Assembly (NCBI GenBank): GCA_022702545.1 | Contig: JAHRBC010000004.1 | Coordinates: 62,001 to 126,000 of the forward strand | Reading direction: 5' to 3' | DNA length: 64,000 nt | From: Phycomyces nitens | Lineage: Eukaryota > Mucoromycota > Mucoromycetes > Mucorales > Phycomycetaceae | Shown here: piece by piece, positions 1 to 11,902 of the stretch | Position numbering within the stretch: position 1 is the stretch's first letter | Layout: every line of letters begins with the position of its first letter | The notes under the pieces: model-generated | Database searches by the model: none | The model's input: the letters and a program-made list of their open reading frames with translations, nothing else | What the model was told of the DNA's origin: nothing | Made by a program: the position numbers and the translations under genes

Positions 1-2
1 AA

Positions 3-791
3 CTGGTTGTCAACTATGGTGTGCCGAGTTACATCCTCACTGACAGAGGTAGTAACTTCACTTCGGGTTTTGTCCGCGAGTTTCTTTCATTGGTTGGTTG
101 CCGCCATATTACTACTACTGCATACCGCCCGCAGACTAATGGGCTATGCGAACGTCTCAACCAGACTCTAGTGCAAACCCTTGCCAAGATAACCCGCGAT
201 GCCGATGCTCAAGACCGTTGGGACGAGTTCGTCAATTCTGCGCTTTTGGTCCTCCGTACCATGTCCAATGATTCTACTGGTTTTAGCCCTGCGATGTTGC
301 TATTTGGATACGACATGCGCACTCCGGCAATTTGGCCTGCTCCTCGTACGGATTTTGTCGAAGGAGAGGCAATGGATGAAGTGGCTAGCCGGATTAAAGT
401 AGTTCAGTTGTTGACGGATGGTTTACGTGAGGAGGCAAGACAGAAAACCAAGGACAGACAGCAGCAAGACAAGAGGCGTTATGATGGGCAAGTGGGGCCG
501 CGCAAGAGGTTCTCGGTGGGCGAGCAAGTGCTTATGAGAGACAACAAACCAGCAACCAAGCTCCAAGACCGTTGGTTAGGTCCTATGGTGGTAAACCAGG
601 TGAACAAGAATGGTACCTACCACTTAACTGGGCCGAACTATCTCAGGCTGCAAGGTGCCGTCAATGGTGACTCCCTGGTTCCGTTCTATCGACATAGAAC
701 CATGATCCCAGATGTGCAAGTACGAAGAGCTCAAGCCCAATTTCAAGCATGGTTAGACCGGGTGACTCCTGAGAGGATGGTCTCAACCTAG
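3..791 (+). CDS. Ty3/gypsy pol, 3' end: integrase catalytic core (part) and C-terminal region
   Basis: The frame is open from the window edge and ends at TAG just before a polypurine tract and an LTR. Visible integrase motifs are the second catalytic Asp in LTDRGSNF and, about 35 residues on, the catalytic Glu in PQTNGLCERLNQ. These are followed by the conserved SPAMLLFGYDMRTP block and a basic tail with a GPMVV / GTYHLTG motif typical of the integrase C-terminal domain. The enzyme inserts retrotransposon cDNA into the genome. Protease, reverse transcriptase and RNase H would lie upstream, outside the window. No chromodomain is visible. No internal stop is seen in the part present. Confidence 0.85.
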   Translation: MVVNYGVPSYILTDRGSNFTSGFVREFLSLVGCRHITTTAYRPQTNGLCERLNQTLVQTLAKITRDADAQDRWDEFVNSALLVLRTMSNDSTGFSPAMLLFGYDMRTPAIWPAPRTDFVEGEAMDEVASRIKVVQLLTDGLREEARQKTKDRQQQDKRRYDGQVGPRKRFSVGEQVLMRDNKPATKLQDRWLGPMVVNQVNKNGTYHLTGPNYLRLQGAVNGDSLVPFYRHRTMIPDVQVRRAQAQFQAWLDRVTPERMVST

Positions 792-803
792 ACGGGGGAG
801 ATT
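791..803 (+). promoter_or_regulatory. Polypurine tract of the Ty3/gypsy element
   Basis: The purine run GACGGGGGAGA lies directly between the pol stop codon and the TGACACG start of the LTR. This is the expected position for the plus-strand priming site of reverse transcription. Confidence 0.6.
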
Positions 804-1554
804 TGACACGTGTGTTGTGGGCAGGTTCGGTTTCGACCATGAAGCCGGACCAAGGGCCCGGACATAGATGTAGGAGGGGTCGGTGGCCGGACAAGTCCGA
901 GTAAGAAGTCCGAGCCGAGTGAGTTGGGCGGGTTTCCGGTGAGGTGACGTTGGCTGGGCGATCCCCGAGTTTCTATATTTTTCTTTCTTCCCAGTCTTTT
1001 CCCGTTTTTATTTTATCACATTTATTTATTTCCTTTTTATATTATTTCCTTTTCTATTTCTTTTGTGAATCCTTGACACCTTCTTGCAGGATTGCACCAT
1101 TTAACACCTCTTTAAACAATTGTCTTTGTACAATGTACTTCTTCCATTTTTACCTTTATTATTTTTACAATATTTTTATACTATACTTTATCACACTTGT
1201 CTAGAATTGCATCATTTTATTCACTTATTTCTTTATTCTTTGTTTTACATTGACTGCAATGGCACAATTCCATCCAGTTATTTTATTATTTTTGGTTATT
1301 CTTTTTCGATTCTGAATGTCTATAAAAGACATTCAGTTTTCAATCAATAAAAGATATCTTTCGTTGGGTTTAATACCGGTTCTATTTTATTTTATTTGTA
1401 CTTTTCGATCTCTGAAGAGCAGTGATATTTTGCCCGGTTACATTTTGGGAATATACTGTTGAGTTTTGTTAGTCATTTTCTTTATCTTTATTATCGTTTT
1501 ACTATTTGCCGTCGTTTGTCACTATACACAACCGTATACACACATCACACGTCA
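804..1554 (+). repeat. 3' LTR of the Ty3/gypsy element (LTR1)
   Basis: It starts TGACACGTGTGTTG and ends CACACGTCA, so it has TG...CA ends with a short inverted repeat (TGACACGTG / CACGTCA). It carries a TATA-like TATAAAAGACATTC near 1321 and an AATAAAAG signal downstream. Its first 60 bases closely match the LTR at 27302, which supports one shared family. Confidence 0.75.
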
Positions 1555-1558
1555 CTTT

Positions 1559-2122
1559 TGACACAGGTGTTGTAGGGTTTCCAGCTTTGCCCACTTCTCT
1601 CCATTTCACGTGACTTTTCCAAGGCCTTCCCTGCTAGAAAGCGTGACGTAGCATCCTGATCAACTTGGCAACGTCACCTTTCTCCATTTGCAAGTCACCT
1701 TATTTCTCATATCCCCCTTTTCTCCGCACTTCTTTGATTTTCCATATTTGTCACCCTCGCTCTCATTTCAAACCCCTCCTATCCATTTCCATATTTATCC
1801 ATTGTACACTATTTTTGTCATCTATCTTCCTTTCCCTTCTCCCCACGTTGCTGTCTGTGCGCACTTATCTTTCTCTTCATGTTATCTACCTCTTTACACC
1901 CTCTCACACATCGGCACTTCATTTTATTCATACCCCTTCATATCTCTGTCCCTTCTCTCACACTGCTCACTTTATCATATTACTGTTATCCATATCTTCA
2001 TACTTCATATTTACATTGTCTTCGCACATTTTCATATCTCATTTTGTCTTATCATATTTGTCCTCCATTTTTATACTATCACCTTCACTGTATATCCCAT
2101 TTTCTCATACTATCATATCTTA
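1559..2122 (+). repeat. 5' half of a second LTR (LTRb), cut by the D1-B3 block
   Basis: It starts TGACACAGGTGTTGTAGGG four bases after LTR1 and is strongly pyrimidine-rich. It has no TATA or polyA end before element D1 begins. The missing half appears to be 26828-27300, which starts ATATAAGAGACC, has a CAATAAATATT signal and ends ACACGCGTCA. Joined, the LTR would be about 1.04 kb, close to the 966-bp LTR at 51417. Confidence 0.5.
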
Positions 2123-2247
2123 CACTGCAAAAATGGTGTTAAATCAATGATTAATTGTGGGGTGTTATTATCAATAACAGTATATGAAAAATTGCAACTC
2201 AGGGAAAATCCTTTGGTTAGTATCATTGACAGATATAAGCATGTCTT

Positions 2248-2252
2248 ATTGG
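2248..2252 (+). promoter_or_regulatory. CCAAT box (as ATTGG) upstream of the D1 transposase
   Basis: ATTGG lies 111 bp before the start codon. The same pentamer occurs 111-125 bp upstream in every transposase gene of this window whose 5' end is present. Confidence 0.45.
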
Positions 2253-2358
2253 TTAGATAGATTACGGAGTACCTGAAAGTAATAATAAAACTATAAAGGA
2301 ACTGGCAATAAACTACTGCTATTATATATTCTCTTTTGATATAAACCCGAAAAAAAAA

Positions 2359-5300
2359 ATGTTTGCCATTCCCAATGCTAATGAAGTTGAATGCCAATGC
2401 TCGAAATGCGTATGCAATCCTGCTGGCTACATGATCACTGCCAAAAGAACTGCCAAGCGTCATGCTCAGAGTGACAAAGACAGAGAATTGGATAGAAATA
2501 TCAATCATAAATAAAATGGCAATTATATAGTGTGGGCTATAATATTAATAATATTTTAAATAGTCTTGCCCATCCAACAAAGCAGTGTTGATGTGGACAT
2601 GGAAGCAATTCAATTTGAAGAGGACATTGAATGTACATAGTATTTTATTTTTTATACTCAATATACACTTTACTTATGCTCGGTTTTAATAGATGACAGT
2701 TACTCTAATGATGTACCATCATCCATGGAATATCCCGATGGGTTCTTACCTCTTTCGGCTGAAGATTTTCTTTTTGGAACAGATGAGCTCATTGAAGAAT
2801 ATTCATCTGAGCATGAATCGTCTGATGAAGATGCCGAGGAAGAAGAGGCCGAGCAGAGTGAAGGTCAGCAATAAACAAAAATGTTGATAGTACCTTTGAA
2901 TAAAGAAAGATATTAATATTTAATTATCATTAATACTCACAGAGAGTTCAGCCAATCTTCCTGAAGATCCATGGCATAGATTGATAGCCATCTTCCTTGT
3001 CATGTTCATTTCTTCTTTTGTTGTTGATGAGGGTGCCGTGATATTGATCTCTTTCATTAATGCAATCCTTGAGCACTATGGGGAAAGCTTCAGACTCCCA
3101 ACGAGTATTCCCGGTTTAAAGAAGATGACTGGATACAGTGCTATGACAAGTGGTGTGTCAACATTTGTTGCATGCAGTGATTGTCACACTCTGTATAAAA
3201 GCAATAGTGAAGTACCTACTTGTTGTACTGGAAAGAAACTTGGCCACCAGAACGAATGTGGAAACAGTCTGTTTAAGTCTGGAATTAGTAATGGATTGAC
3301 TGCAAAGCGCACTTTTGTCTACAACTCGTTGAAAACAGCCTTGACAAAGCTTTTCAAGCGACCCAATTTTGAAACTGCCATCAACATGTGGAATCGTGGT
3401 CCAAAGGTTCCTGGCACCATGTTTGATGTATATGGTGGAAAGATGTGGAAGGAGTTTGTGGATGAGGACGGCATGCAGTTTGTTGCCAGAGAGAGATCAT
3501 TGTTGTTGACTCTTAACATCGATTGGTTCCAGCCTTTTGATGGGGTAACTTATTTTTGCGGTGCGATATATCTTACCATCAACAATTTGCCAAGAGACGA
3601 GCGCAATAAGATGGAAAACGTGATTCTCGTTGGGCTTATGCCAGGTCCCAAAGAAGCAAGCACAGCCAAAATCAACAACTACCTGCGCCCCCTTGTTAAT
3701 GAGCTTGAGGAGCTGTACACTGGTATCAGTATTGATACATACAGTCGTTCTGGTGCTTTGGTTCGTGCTGCTCTCCTGATGGTTGCATGCGACATACCTG
3801 CTGCAAGAAAGACCTGTGGCTTCACTTCCCACAACAGCAGAAACGCATGTCATAAGTGCAATCGTCACTTTTTCTGTTTTGAAGGGACTTCGATTGTTGA
3901 CTATTCTGGGTTCAACTCTTCAGAGTGGATTGGCCGTACAAAAGAGGAGAACTGCCAGCATGCCACCATGCGGAAAAATGCAAGAACTTTGGTGGAGAGA
4001 AAGCAGCTGGAATTTGAGAATGGAGTGCGGTGGTCTGAGCTTCACAGACTTGCCTATTTTGAACCAGTCAGGGCAACAATTGTGGACCCAATGCATAATC
4101 TTTTCCTTGGAACGGCCAAGCGCATGATGGAAAAGTGGATCCTGTGTGGTCATCTCGATGACAATGATCTTTGTGAGATGCAGGTTGAGGCGAACACTAT
4201 CACATTGCCTTTGGAATATGCCAGCCTCACCACCAAAATTGCAAAGGGATTTCCATTCATGAAGGCAGATGAATGGAAATCATGGTGCTTAATTTACTCG
4301 CCTGTTGTATTGAAGAGATGGCTAGAAGATGATCTGTTTGCCAACTGGATCAAGTTTGTTGATGCCTGCCGGTTATTGACAAAACCAACAATAACTGAAG
4401 AAGAGATTGAGCTTGCTCATGGTAGTCTGGAGAGATTCTGCGGTGGTTGTGAAGAATTGTATGAGCATGACATCCTGTCTCCAAACATGCACCTTCACCT
4501 CCATTTAAAACAGACAATTAACGATTTCGGGCCCATTTATGGATATTGGCTGTTCAGCTTTGAACGATACAATGGACTTGTCAAAGGCTTCAACACCAAT
4601 CGTAAAGCTGGTTTCAAAAAGACATACATGAATAAGTTCGTTCAAAGTGGTTCCAAAGGCGACTTTTACCAAGCTCATCTCACCACCATCACCAGCCCAG
4701 GTCATCTTGCTCTGTTTAACAGACTGTCTCCTGCCATTGTGTTTGTGCCTCAGCAAAATAGGCTGTCAATCTTCTCTCTCCCTGCCTTTTTGGAATCAGC
4801 AATGAATCCAACAAAGCAAACGTTTGGCAATGAGCCCCTTCCATCATCTGCCTTGCCATTGGTTTTGAAAGCACCAACAATGATGAGAAAACTTGAGTAT
4901 GACTGCCTGCTGAAGTACTACAAGATAGAGTATGCCGATGACGATCTTTGCAGTGCAAAAAACATGATTAGAAATGCACACTTTGTCAATGACAGGATCC
5001 AGAAGTTTACCTCGATAAATCTTCTTAGACAAGTCTATAAAGACAGTGAGGGGGCAAACGCAAGAGGTTCATACATCCAGGCAATGTATATTGAGAAAAA
5101 TGGTAATTCTGGGGAGATATATGCTGGTCATATTAAATATCTTTTTGTCCACAATTTTTCGCCAACCCCTACTCCTGCCAACTTTCTTGCATGCCTTAAT
5201 CCCCAGCATGTTTTTGCTTTTGTTGAGTGGTATGAAATCCCTTACCATCAACCAAGAATCAACCAGGGTATTGAGCTGTATAAGCCAACTTTCCAAAAGT

Positions 5301-5425
5301 ATAACTACGATAACATTTTGCCTGTACATCGTATCCTTTCACCAATTGCAATCGGCAATCAAGCTTCTGGTCATGGCGCAGCCAAAGTTCTTGTCATTCC
5401 CTTGCCTAGAAAGCTTTATGCTTAG
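2359..5425 (+). CDS. D1 transposase (CACTA/Plavaka-like DDE), 4 exons, first splice donor doubtful
   Basis: Exon 1 starts at 2359 (C-x-C-x2-C ... RH zinc-finger-like segment). Exon 2 is 2564-2632, exon 3 is 2693-2863 (acidic), exon 4 is 2943-5425. Exons 2-4 join in frame with phase-1 introns. Catalytic candidates match the other copies: Asp in LNIDWFQPFDG, Asp in VDPMHNLFLGTAKR, Glu in FERYNG. There is a zinc motif around CGFTSHNSRNACHKCN. It should excise and insert the element. Oddity: no GT donor is visible at the end of exon 1 before the in-frame TAA at about 2512, so the zinc-finger exon may no longer splice and this copy may be inactive. Confidence 0.75.
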
Positions 5426-5547
5426 ACTTCTTTTTCTTTTTTATTATTATTATTATTATCTTTCACTATCTTATATAAAACATACAATACTTGTGTATTC
5501 AAAACAATATTAATGAAAGTATAGGAATGAGAGATGCAAGTAATTGT

Positions 5548-6732
5548 TTATTCACGTTTTGTCCACGTGGGAATTTTGGCTACTAAGCCACGAGGAATTG
5601 CTTTTGATACAACTATGTGATGGCGAGCCTTCAGCTGGCCTGCTCTCTTTCCCAAATCACTTATTGCAAGAGTATCGAGAAAGTCAAAGAACTCATTCAA
5701 CTATCCAAATATTTTCTTTGTTAAACATATAATAAAAGTGGAAATATATGTTATAGCTACCTCATCACTTTGCCAGCTTGGGCAAAGCACTGTTACAGTT
5801 GTGTCTGTATCACTTTTGTCATCAGACATGACATCTCTATAAAAGACGCCACTGTAGTCTCTCCCAAACTTTTCAATGGAGGCGGCCTTGTGTTTGGCAA
5901 ATGTTCTCTTCCGTCTCTTGAAGAGCTAAAAAATATAATGATAAATATATTTATGTTTCTCTTATTTTTATAGAGCCACCTACGTCTGTCTTGCGATTGC
6001 CTCTTCTGTTTGCCTCTTTTTTTGCTAGTTTGCCTTCCAACGAGAGCTTGTTGTTGGCCATGCAGTTGTAATAGTTGTTAACTATCATACCACATAGTTC
6101 TTTTGTCGGAACAAAAGCAGACTCACTCTGGCCACGCAGATACACCAACAAGTCATCTGCCACACCCTTGTTGACCTCATCAGACAACCCAACACTGACA
6201 TCCCAAGTCATCTTTGCATCATTCTCACTTATTTTTTGGGGATCATCAGTGTTGAGATTCATGTTTCTGAGGCGATTACGAATGAGTTTCTAGTTTATAT
6301 TGATTAATAATGATTCAAGCAGTGTTTACTTTTAATATTTACCGAGATCTTTGGGTTTCTGCTATTGCCAACAACATCTCGCAGTTGGATCTCAAAAGGA
6401 CCACTCTGGATAGCCTGTGGACCGGCCAACTGAGGAGCTTCTTGTCTCTTCATTGCATCAAAGACAAGACTATCCATGGAAGTCATCATCTTGCTTCCAC
6501 TATCCTTGAGTGTGCCAACATCATTGCACATGGTTGTCATTTTTTTATCCAAGGTGGACAAGAGGTTGACTATGTTATCAAATTCCTCTCTGGAAACTCC
6601 AACAACATCTTGTCTAGGAGCAAGAGAAGGACGAACAGGTCCTACACAGCCATTGGTGACAGTATTGATCAATGGTCTGGACATTGATCCATTTGCAGAT
6701 GCATTTCTGGCGGTATTGATTCTTGGTGCCAT
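5548..6732 (-). CDS. D1 partner protein of unknown function, 4 exons
   Basis: Exons on the minus strand are 6732-6343, 6289-5984, 5925-5761 and 5700-5548 (390, 306, 165, 153 nt). All introns are GT-AG and phase 0, giving 337 residues without a stop. The N-terminal exon is low-complexity and helical in look. Exon 2 (102 residues) has the NYYN block and a basic end NRRGNRKTD. Exon 3 has RDVMSDD and ends in PSWQSDE exactly at the splice site, with Gln where other copies have Arg. It is convergent with the transposase gene. I do not recognise the family. A DNA- or transposase-binding accessory role is only inferred from its constant presence. Confidence 0.75.
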
Positions 6733-7043
6733 TTTCTTAATTATTCAATAAATAAATCAGCATATATAATGTATTTTGATAGCCCATTATGAACTTACAT
6801 GATAAAGAAGATGATGGTTAGCTTTATTGAAAGAGTAAAGAAGTATATATAGATATTAATAAGAATATAAGAGACTCTATTATACATTGTCTATAAACCA
6901 TGATGGAGTCAAATTCCTATTAATATATAGACCAAAACCTTTTTCTTGGACACTTTCAATGTATAATTAACATGACTCTCTGATTTCAAAGCAAGAGAGA
7001 ATGACCATGCGTATTTCAGGGGGCATAGATATTTTAATAATTA

Positions 7044-8385
7044 CAGGGTGGAAAACGAATTCATTCATGATTTGAAAGTCCGATTTTATCTTTAATGCAT
7101 CTTCTATATTTTGTTTTTTCTTATTCTCTTTATTCTTATAAACATGACACCTTCAAACTCAACCCATAAAGAGGAGAGCCCTCGCAGACAATATATCCGC
7201 CATTCATCTGATGAAAAGTTGATTATGATTGGAATGCACAAGGCAGGATTGTCTGTTGCAGAAATTTCTCGACGCGAAAATATCAAGGAATCAACTCTTC
7301 ACAAAATAATAAAAAGATACTATAAGACGAAGTCTGTTGAAGACCAGCCTCGCTCAGGAAGACCCAAGCTTCTCAATGCTAGAGACAAACGGCATTTGGA
7401 AAGGATCGTGAGAAGTGATCGCCACAAGACATTAGGGAGATTACTTGTGAGATGGAGGAGGTGATTGACATGCCCATCTCAAAAGTCACCATTAGCAAGA
7501 CCTTGCGTAGTCTTGACTACAATTGCTGCACTGCGTTGGCCAAGCCTTACTTGACTCAAGCAGACATGGCTGCACGTCGAAAGTGGGCTCAAGCAAGAAT
7601 GGAGTGGAATGAGGAATGGAAAACCGTAATTTGGAGTGATGAGTCTCGGTTTTCCCTTTTTAAGAGAAATGGAAAGACACACGTGTGGAGAAAACCAGAC
7701 GAGAAGTATCGTCCTGACTGCCTCCAACCAAAGATCCAAGGAGATGGAGGATCGGTCATGGTGTGGGGCTGCATTTGGGCTGGAGGTGTCGGACCTCTTG
7801 TTATACTTGAGGGCAATATGAATGCAAAAGTATACACTGAGGTCCTCCAAGAGCATTTTAAGCCCTACTTTGACATGCTGCCCCGTAAAGACAAGGCCGA
7901 GTACCGTTTCCAAGAAGACAATGCTACTCCCCACAAGGCAGCTATGTCAAAAAAATGCAAAGAAGATCTTGGGATCGATGTTCTTGAGTGGCCTTCAAAG
8001 AGTCCAGATTTGAGTCCTATCGAGAATATCTGGAGCCATCTCGACAACCTTGTGCGCTCGAGAGAACCTCAGCCAAGAACACTGGCAGAGTTGGAGGAGG
8101 CTCTGAAAGAGGAGTGGGAGACGATTGGTAGAAGTGTGTGCACGAAGTACTGCATGAGTATGCATAACAGGCTACTGGATATCAAAAGATATAAAGGTGG
8201 GCCTGTTTCATACTAAATAAATCTTCATTTATTTATCAGTTAAAGGTCTACTACTAAGCTTTATTATAGTTGCATTTCATGAGCCTAGCTTTTTTATTTG
8301 AAGAATATAAGGATTACAAAGAGAAGTTGCTTGAAGCTGTTCATGTCGGAGTTTAAAAACTGGAATTACTTTATTCTTAACCCTG
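7044..8385 (+). mobile_element. Tc1/mariner-like element
   Basis: A TA precedes CAGGGTGG on the left, and AACCCTG is followed by TA on the right. The two ends share CAGGGT and, about 30 bases in, an ACTCCGA / AGTCCGA block, so the terminal inverted repeat is short and degenerate. It encloses the transposase pseudogene. It lies beside or inside the right arm of D1. Confidence 0.55.
7144..8216 (+). pseudogene. Tc1-like transposase with one frameshift
   Basis: The start ATG gives an N-terminal helix-turn-helix (GMHKAGLSVAEISRRENIKES) and a second one ending in QPRSGRPKLLNARDKR. The frame is lost at about 7440, where one base is missing after TTAGGG, and is regained in the next frame at about 7452. 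The catalytic triad is visible: Asp in VIWSDESRFS, Asp in FQEDNATPH, Glu in SPDLSPIENIW (D34E spacing). Length and domain order fit a complete Tc1-family enzyme of about 350 residues, which cuts and pastes at TA. Apart from the single-base loss, no other stop interrupts the frame. Confidence 0.85.
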
Positions 8386-11300
8386 TATTTTTATTTTCTA
8401 TTCTTTTATTCCTTTTCTGCTCTTTAACACTATGTAAGTATATCACCTAAAATTCTCACATCTTACATTATATACACATAGGGTACCAAACATCAGATTT
8501 CTTTTATACAAAAGGTAATTACTATCAATCATATTCTTTACACGGTCATGTCTCTTATCATAATATTTTCAAATAGCCGCGACTTGCCATGATATCATTT
8601 TATAATCCATGTTTATCAAAAAAGTTATTATTGCACCCATGTATGTATTTCTTCCTTTCTTTACTTTCTCATTTATAAAAAAGACATTGCTCTAACATGA
8701 TTGCAGTTTACATTGTATACTCTTAGTAAACCAAATATCTATTTATTCAACTGCCAAAGGTATGTATTTTGAACTATTTCTCACTACAAAAATTGAGTGG
8801 TTTCATTCATAGCAAACTACTATATTATCTTACCATTAGTAGACTGAAGTTAAACATAATAAACTTTTTTATTTTTGACGGTGATTATATTATTCAATAT
8901 GTTCTATTGGATAGAATAATAAAGTAGAGCCTTTTAGATGTCATATTTGCTTGTGATTTATTTCTACTTCTTGTAACTATATCATTAAATTAATTGGAGT
9001 AGAAATAATAAACAAATCAATTATTATCATGTTTATTCTCATAAGAAGGAAGAGAAATATGACCAGTATGCTTGCAAGTAAATAAGTTGACTGAAGATAA
9101 TAAATTGTCTTATAGTTTTATTATTATTTAACAGCATTGTGTACACTCTTGTTCTATATCAAGACATCTTTTTCAACCTAATAAACTATAAATTACAAAG
9201 ATATGAAAATGACGGCAGGCATATTCTTTTGGATTATCATTTTTATTGCCCGGATTTTATCAGGGTCAAACAGCCTTTTAATACAAAGTATTTGTTTTTC
9301 CTTTTTATTTTTTATATTCTTTTGTGCCTAAATATTACTGCAAAATACTCTGGTAATTAATTCTTTTCTTTCTCTTGTGAATATATTTTTTACTCAATAT
9401 ATTTTATTATTCATAGGTAACCGCTTATAAATATATTATGGGGCTCTCTATTGCACTTGGCTGTATATCCAAAGGTAAGATCATATTATGCTAAAGCTAT
9501 TCTTTATTAACCAAATCACTCTTTTATATATAGCCGCAAATTCTATTTTTCTATCCATCTCAATATAATATTCTGGTAAACCTTTTATATTATAAATATG
9601 TCCTCTTTAATAACATCTATCACAGACATCTTGCTATGCTCTTATATGGATTCCCGATTGAAATTATCTGGCCATTCCAATGGCTATATCTTGTAAGTAA
9701 ACTAATATTTTAGTATTACATATTGTTTATCTACAAATATTAATATATATCTATTAGACAATAATCATTTGTTAGTATATTACAGAGAGTCTATCAAATG
9801 TTCTGTTTATTATATTAAAAATGTAAGTATAAGAATGAATGATTTATATAAAAATAATTTACTAACAATCTTCTCTTTTACTTTTAGACAGTATTGGCTT
9901 TCTCTCAGCTAGGTAAGTATCCTGGCTCTATTAAGAACCAGTTGATGGTGCCAACCAAGAAATATTGATTGGTAGAATAGATATACCAAAGAAATAATCT
10001 AGAGACTAGAATATATAGCGCAAATGTATTTTTTATCAAATAAAACGAAAAATAAAAATTTTCAGAATCTATTGCTCTAAAAAAACAACAAACCAGAGAG
10101 GCTTGTTTGCATAGAATAACTACAATTACCTTGCAATAGTCTACAATCATCCTTGATGGACTGTTAAAACATATTATAAAACCCACTATAAAATATAATG
10201 AAAGATAAAACTGGTTGTTTGTAAGTGGTCAATCTCCCCTGACACAAACTGTCTGTGTATCATAAAATACAATGCAAAAAAGGGTAGATCGACTAGGAAT
10301 ATATTGTGGCTACAATGTATATTTAAGTTTTGCACTGTTTGAGGGCATTTAAATATTCTACATTGGATTCTTGTACACCAGTAGGTAGGATGATTCAGTT
10401 CACCCCCATATCTTTTTAGTCTACTACAGATCACGATTATATATTACCAAAAGCATAGTAAAACTATACAATTAAGTAGCTTATTTTATAAGTTTTATCT
10501 ACATAATACCCTTAGACTTTTGTAGTGTCTCTTGTTAAAAATATTTTTCTAATATTAATTATAGTATATCCATGCCCAAATGTATCCATTATTACAAGCA
10601 TATGAATATATATTGGCTTGTTTATATCAGTATACTCTTGTTTCTTTCATTTAATGAAATACCCGATTGCCAAGTAAGTACCTTGCCTTTCAACTCTATC
10701 AAATGCTATAACAAAATTCTAAAATGCGCTCTTTTACTCAATTGCTAGACTATAAAACTTGGTCAGGTAAATATAATCGGAATCCATGTTCTTCAGGTAG
10801 GAAATAAAATATGGTCTGCAAGAACCATTAGACGTATTATTAGAATAAGACCATGTAGTCCAGATCAAGAGATTATATTACTGCTAGTGCTTTTACAAAT
10901 AAAAATATTATAATAAAATATACAAAATTATTATATCCTACCAAAACAAAATCAATATCAAATGTGTTTTTTTAAAAATCTGATCAATACCAGGTGTTGT
11001 TGAAGCAATTGATCCAATAAAATGAATCAATAGGCAGCCAAAACCACCTAGAATTGAGAAAATAACAGCCCTCTTGAATCCAGGTGGTTTATAAATGGGT
11101 TTTTTAGTAGTCTATATTTGTAATTTTACAGATACTTGGCTTTCAATTAAGGTTTGTACACAGATAATATACCTAAGCTCCCTTTCATAATGACAAAGTA
11201 ATCAATACCATTTGGGCAAAAATCCAATATTATGTCAGCTAGGTATTCTATAATATTATGCTGTCAAGCATTATTATGTTACATAATATCCCAATAACCA
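8386..11300 (+). other. AT-rich unresolved stretch with many splice-like sites
   Basis: There is no convincing coding frame. Repeated GTAAGT/GTAAGTA motifs (for example near 9692, 9910 and 10672) and pyrimidine-AG sites resemble the intron-dense right arms of the other elements. It probably consists of the right arm of D1 and/or of the B4 element that ends at 11340. The boundary between them is not visible. Confidence 0.4.
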
Positions 11301-11340
11301 ACACCTGTTATTTCCATGATTTGCATATATTTTTCCAGTG
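11301..11340 (+). mobile_element. Right terminus of a B-type element (B4), left end missing
   Basis: The sequence ends TTTTTCCAGTG followed by TACTATGTTC. The D2 copy of the same flank reads AAGTACTATGTTC without the element, so B4 inserted at TAC inside D3. No matching CACTGG left end preceded by AAGTAC was found. Confidence 0.5.
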
Positions 11341-11777
11341 TACTATGTTCTTTATTACATTCAATTATTTTTCTTACTGATATATATTTTATTAGAAATG
11401 TTATGTATCTATATAGCCGCCCTCCAGAAATTCATACCTCTAGTAAGTATATATACTTGAAAAATATTTTTTAATATCCTTACTCATTGCTATCTCTACT
11501 TAGTATTCTATTTCAAAAGTTTGTCTTTGCCTTTATTAAATCAAAGTATTCAAGATTTCCAAGGACTATATATAATAAGTAAGCTGGTATAAATATTTAA
11601 TAATTTTTCTCATAATATTCTCTAGCTCTAAAAAGATATCAAGCAAATCACACTGCAAAAATACCCCCGATTCCCATATGTGTATTTGATACAGTAGGTA
11701 TGGGATATAAAGGTCAATTTTCTAGCTCAGGCCCTTTTTTGTGAGTTCAGAGAGAAAAAATATTTTTGATGGATTTT

Positions 11778-11782
11778 ATTGG
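11778..11782 (+). promoter_or_regulatory. CCAAT box (as ATTGG) of the A1 transposase
   Basis: ATTGG lies 125 bp before the ATG, matching the conserved position in A2 and C (125 bp) and in B and D copies (111-117 bp). Confidence 0.45.
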
Positions 11783-11902
11783 GTGTAGGTGATTGTGTAG
11801 CATGACAAAAATAATTATTAAACTCAAAGTATATCAAATAAACTGTACCTGAATATATCTTCTTTACTGTTAAACCAAAACATTTCAATTATTTATTAAA
11901 CA

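Larger units (their letters stand above)
2123..7043 (+). mobile_element. CACTA/Plavaka-like element D1 (left end and both main genes; right end not found)
   Basis: The left end CACTGCAAAAATGGTG follows TTA. The transposase gene is on the plus strand and the partner gene on the minus strand, tail to tail. The copy is diverged from D2: the transposases look roughly three-quarters identical by eye. I cannot place the right end. A Tc1-like element begins at 7044, and no TTTTTGCAGTG terminus occurs between the partner gene and 11340. Confidence 0.6.

Noticed and set aside
1665..2150. Open frames in the pyrimidine-rich stretch
   Set aside because: They are low-complexity frames (mostly Ser, Phe, Leu, Ile, His) within an LTR with no conserved motif.
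8386..11300. tRNA or other structured RNA genes
   Set aside because: No cloverleaf, box A/B pair or other recognisable RNA feature could be read in this AT-rich stretch.
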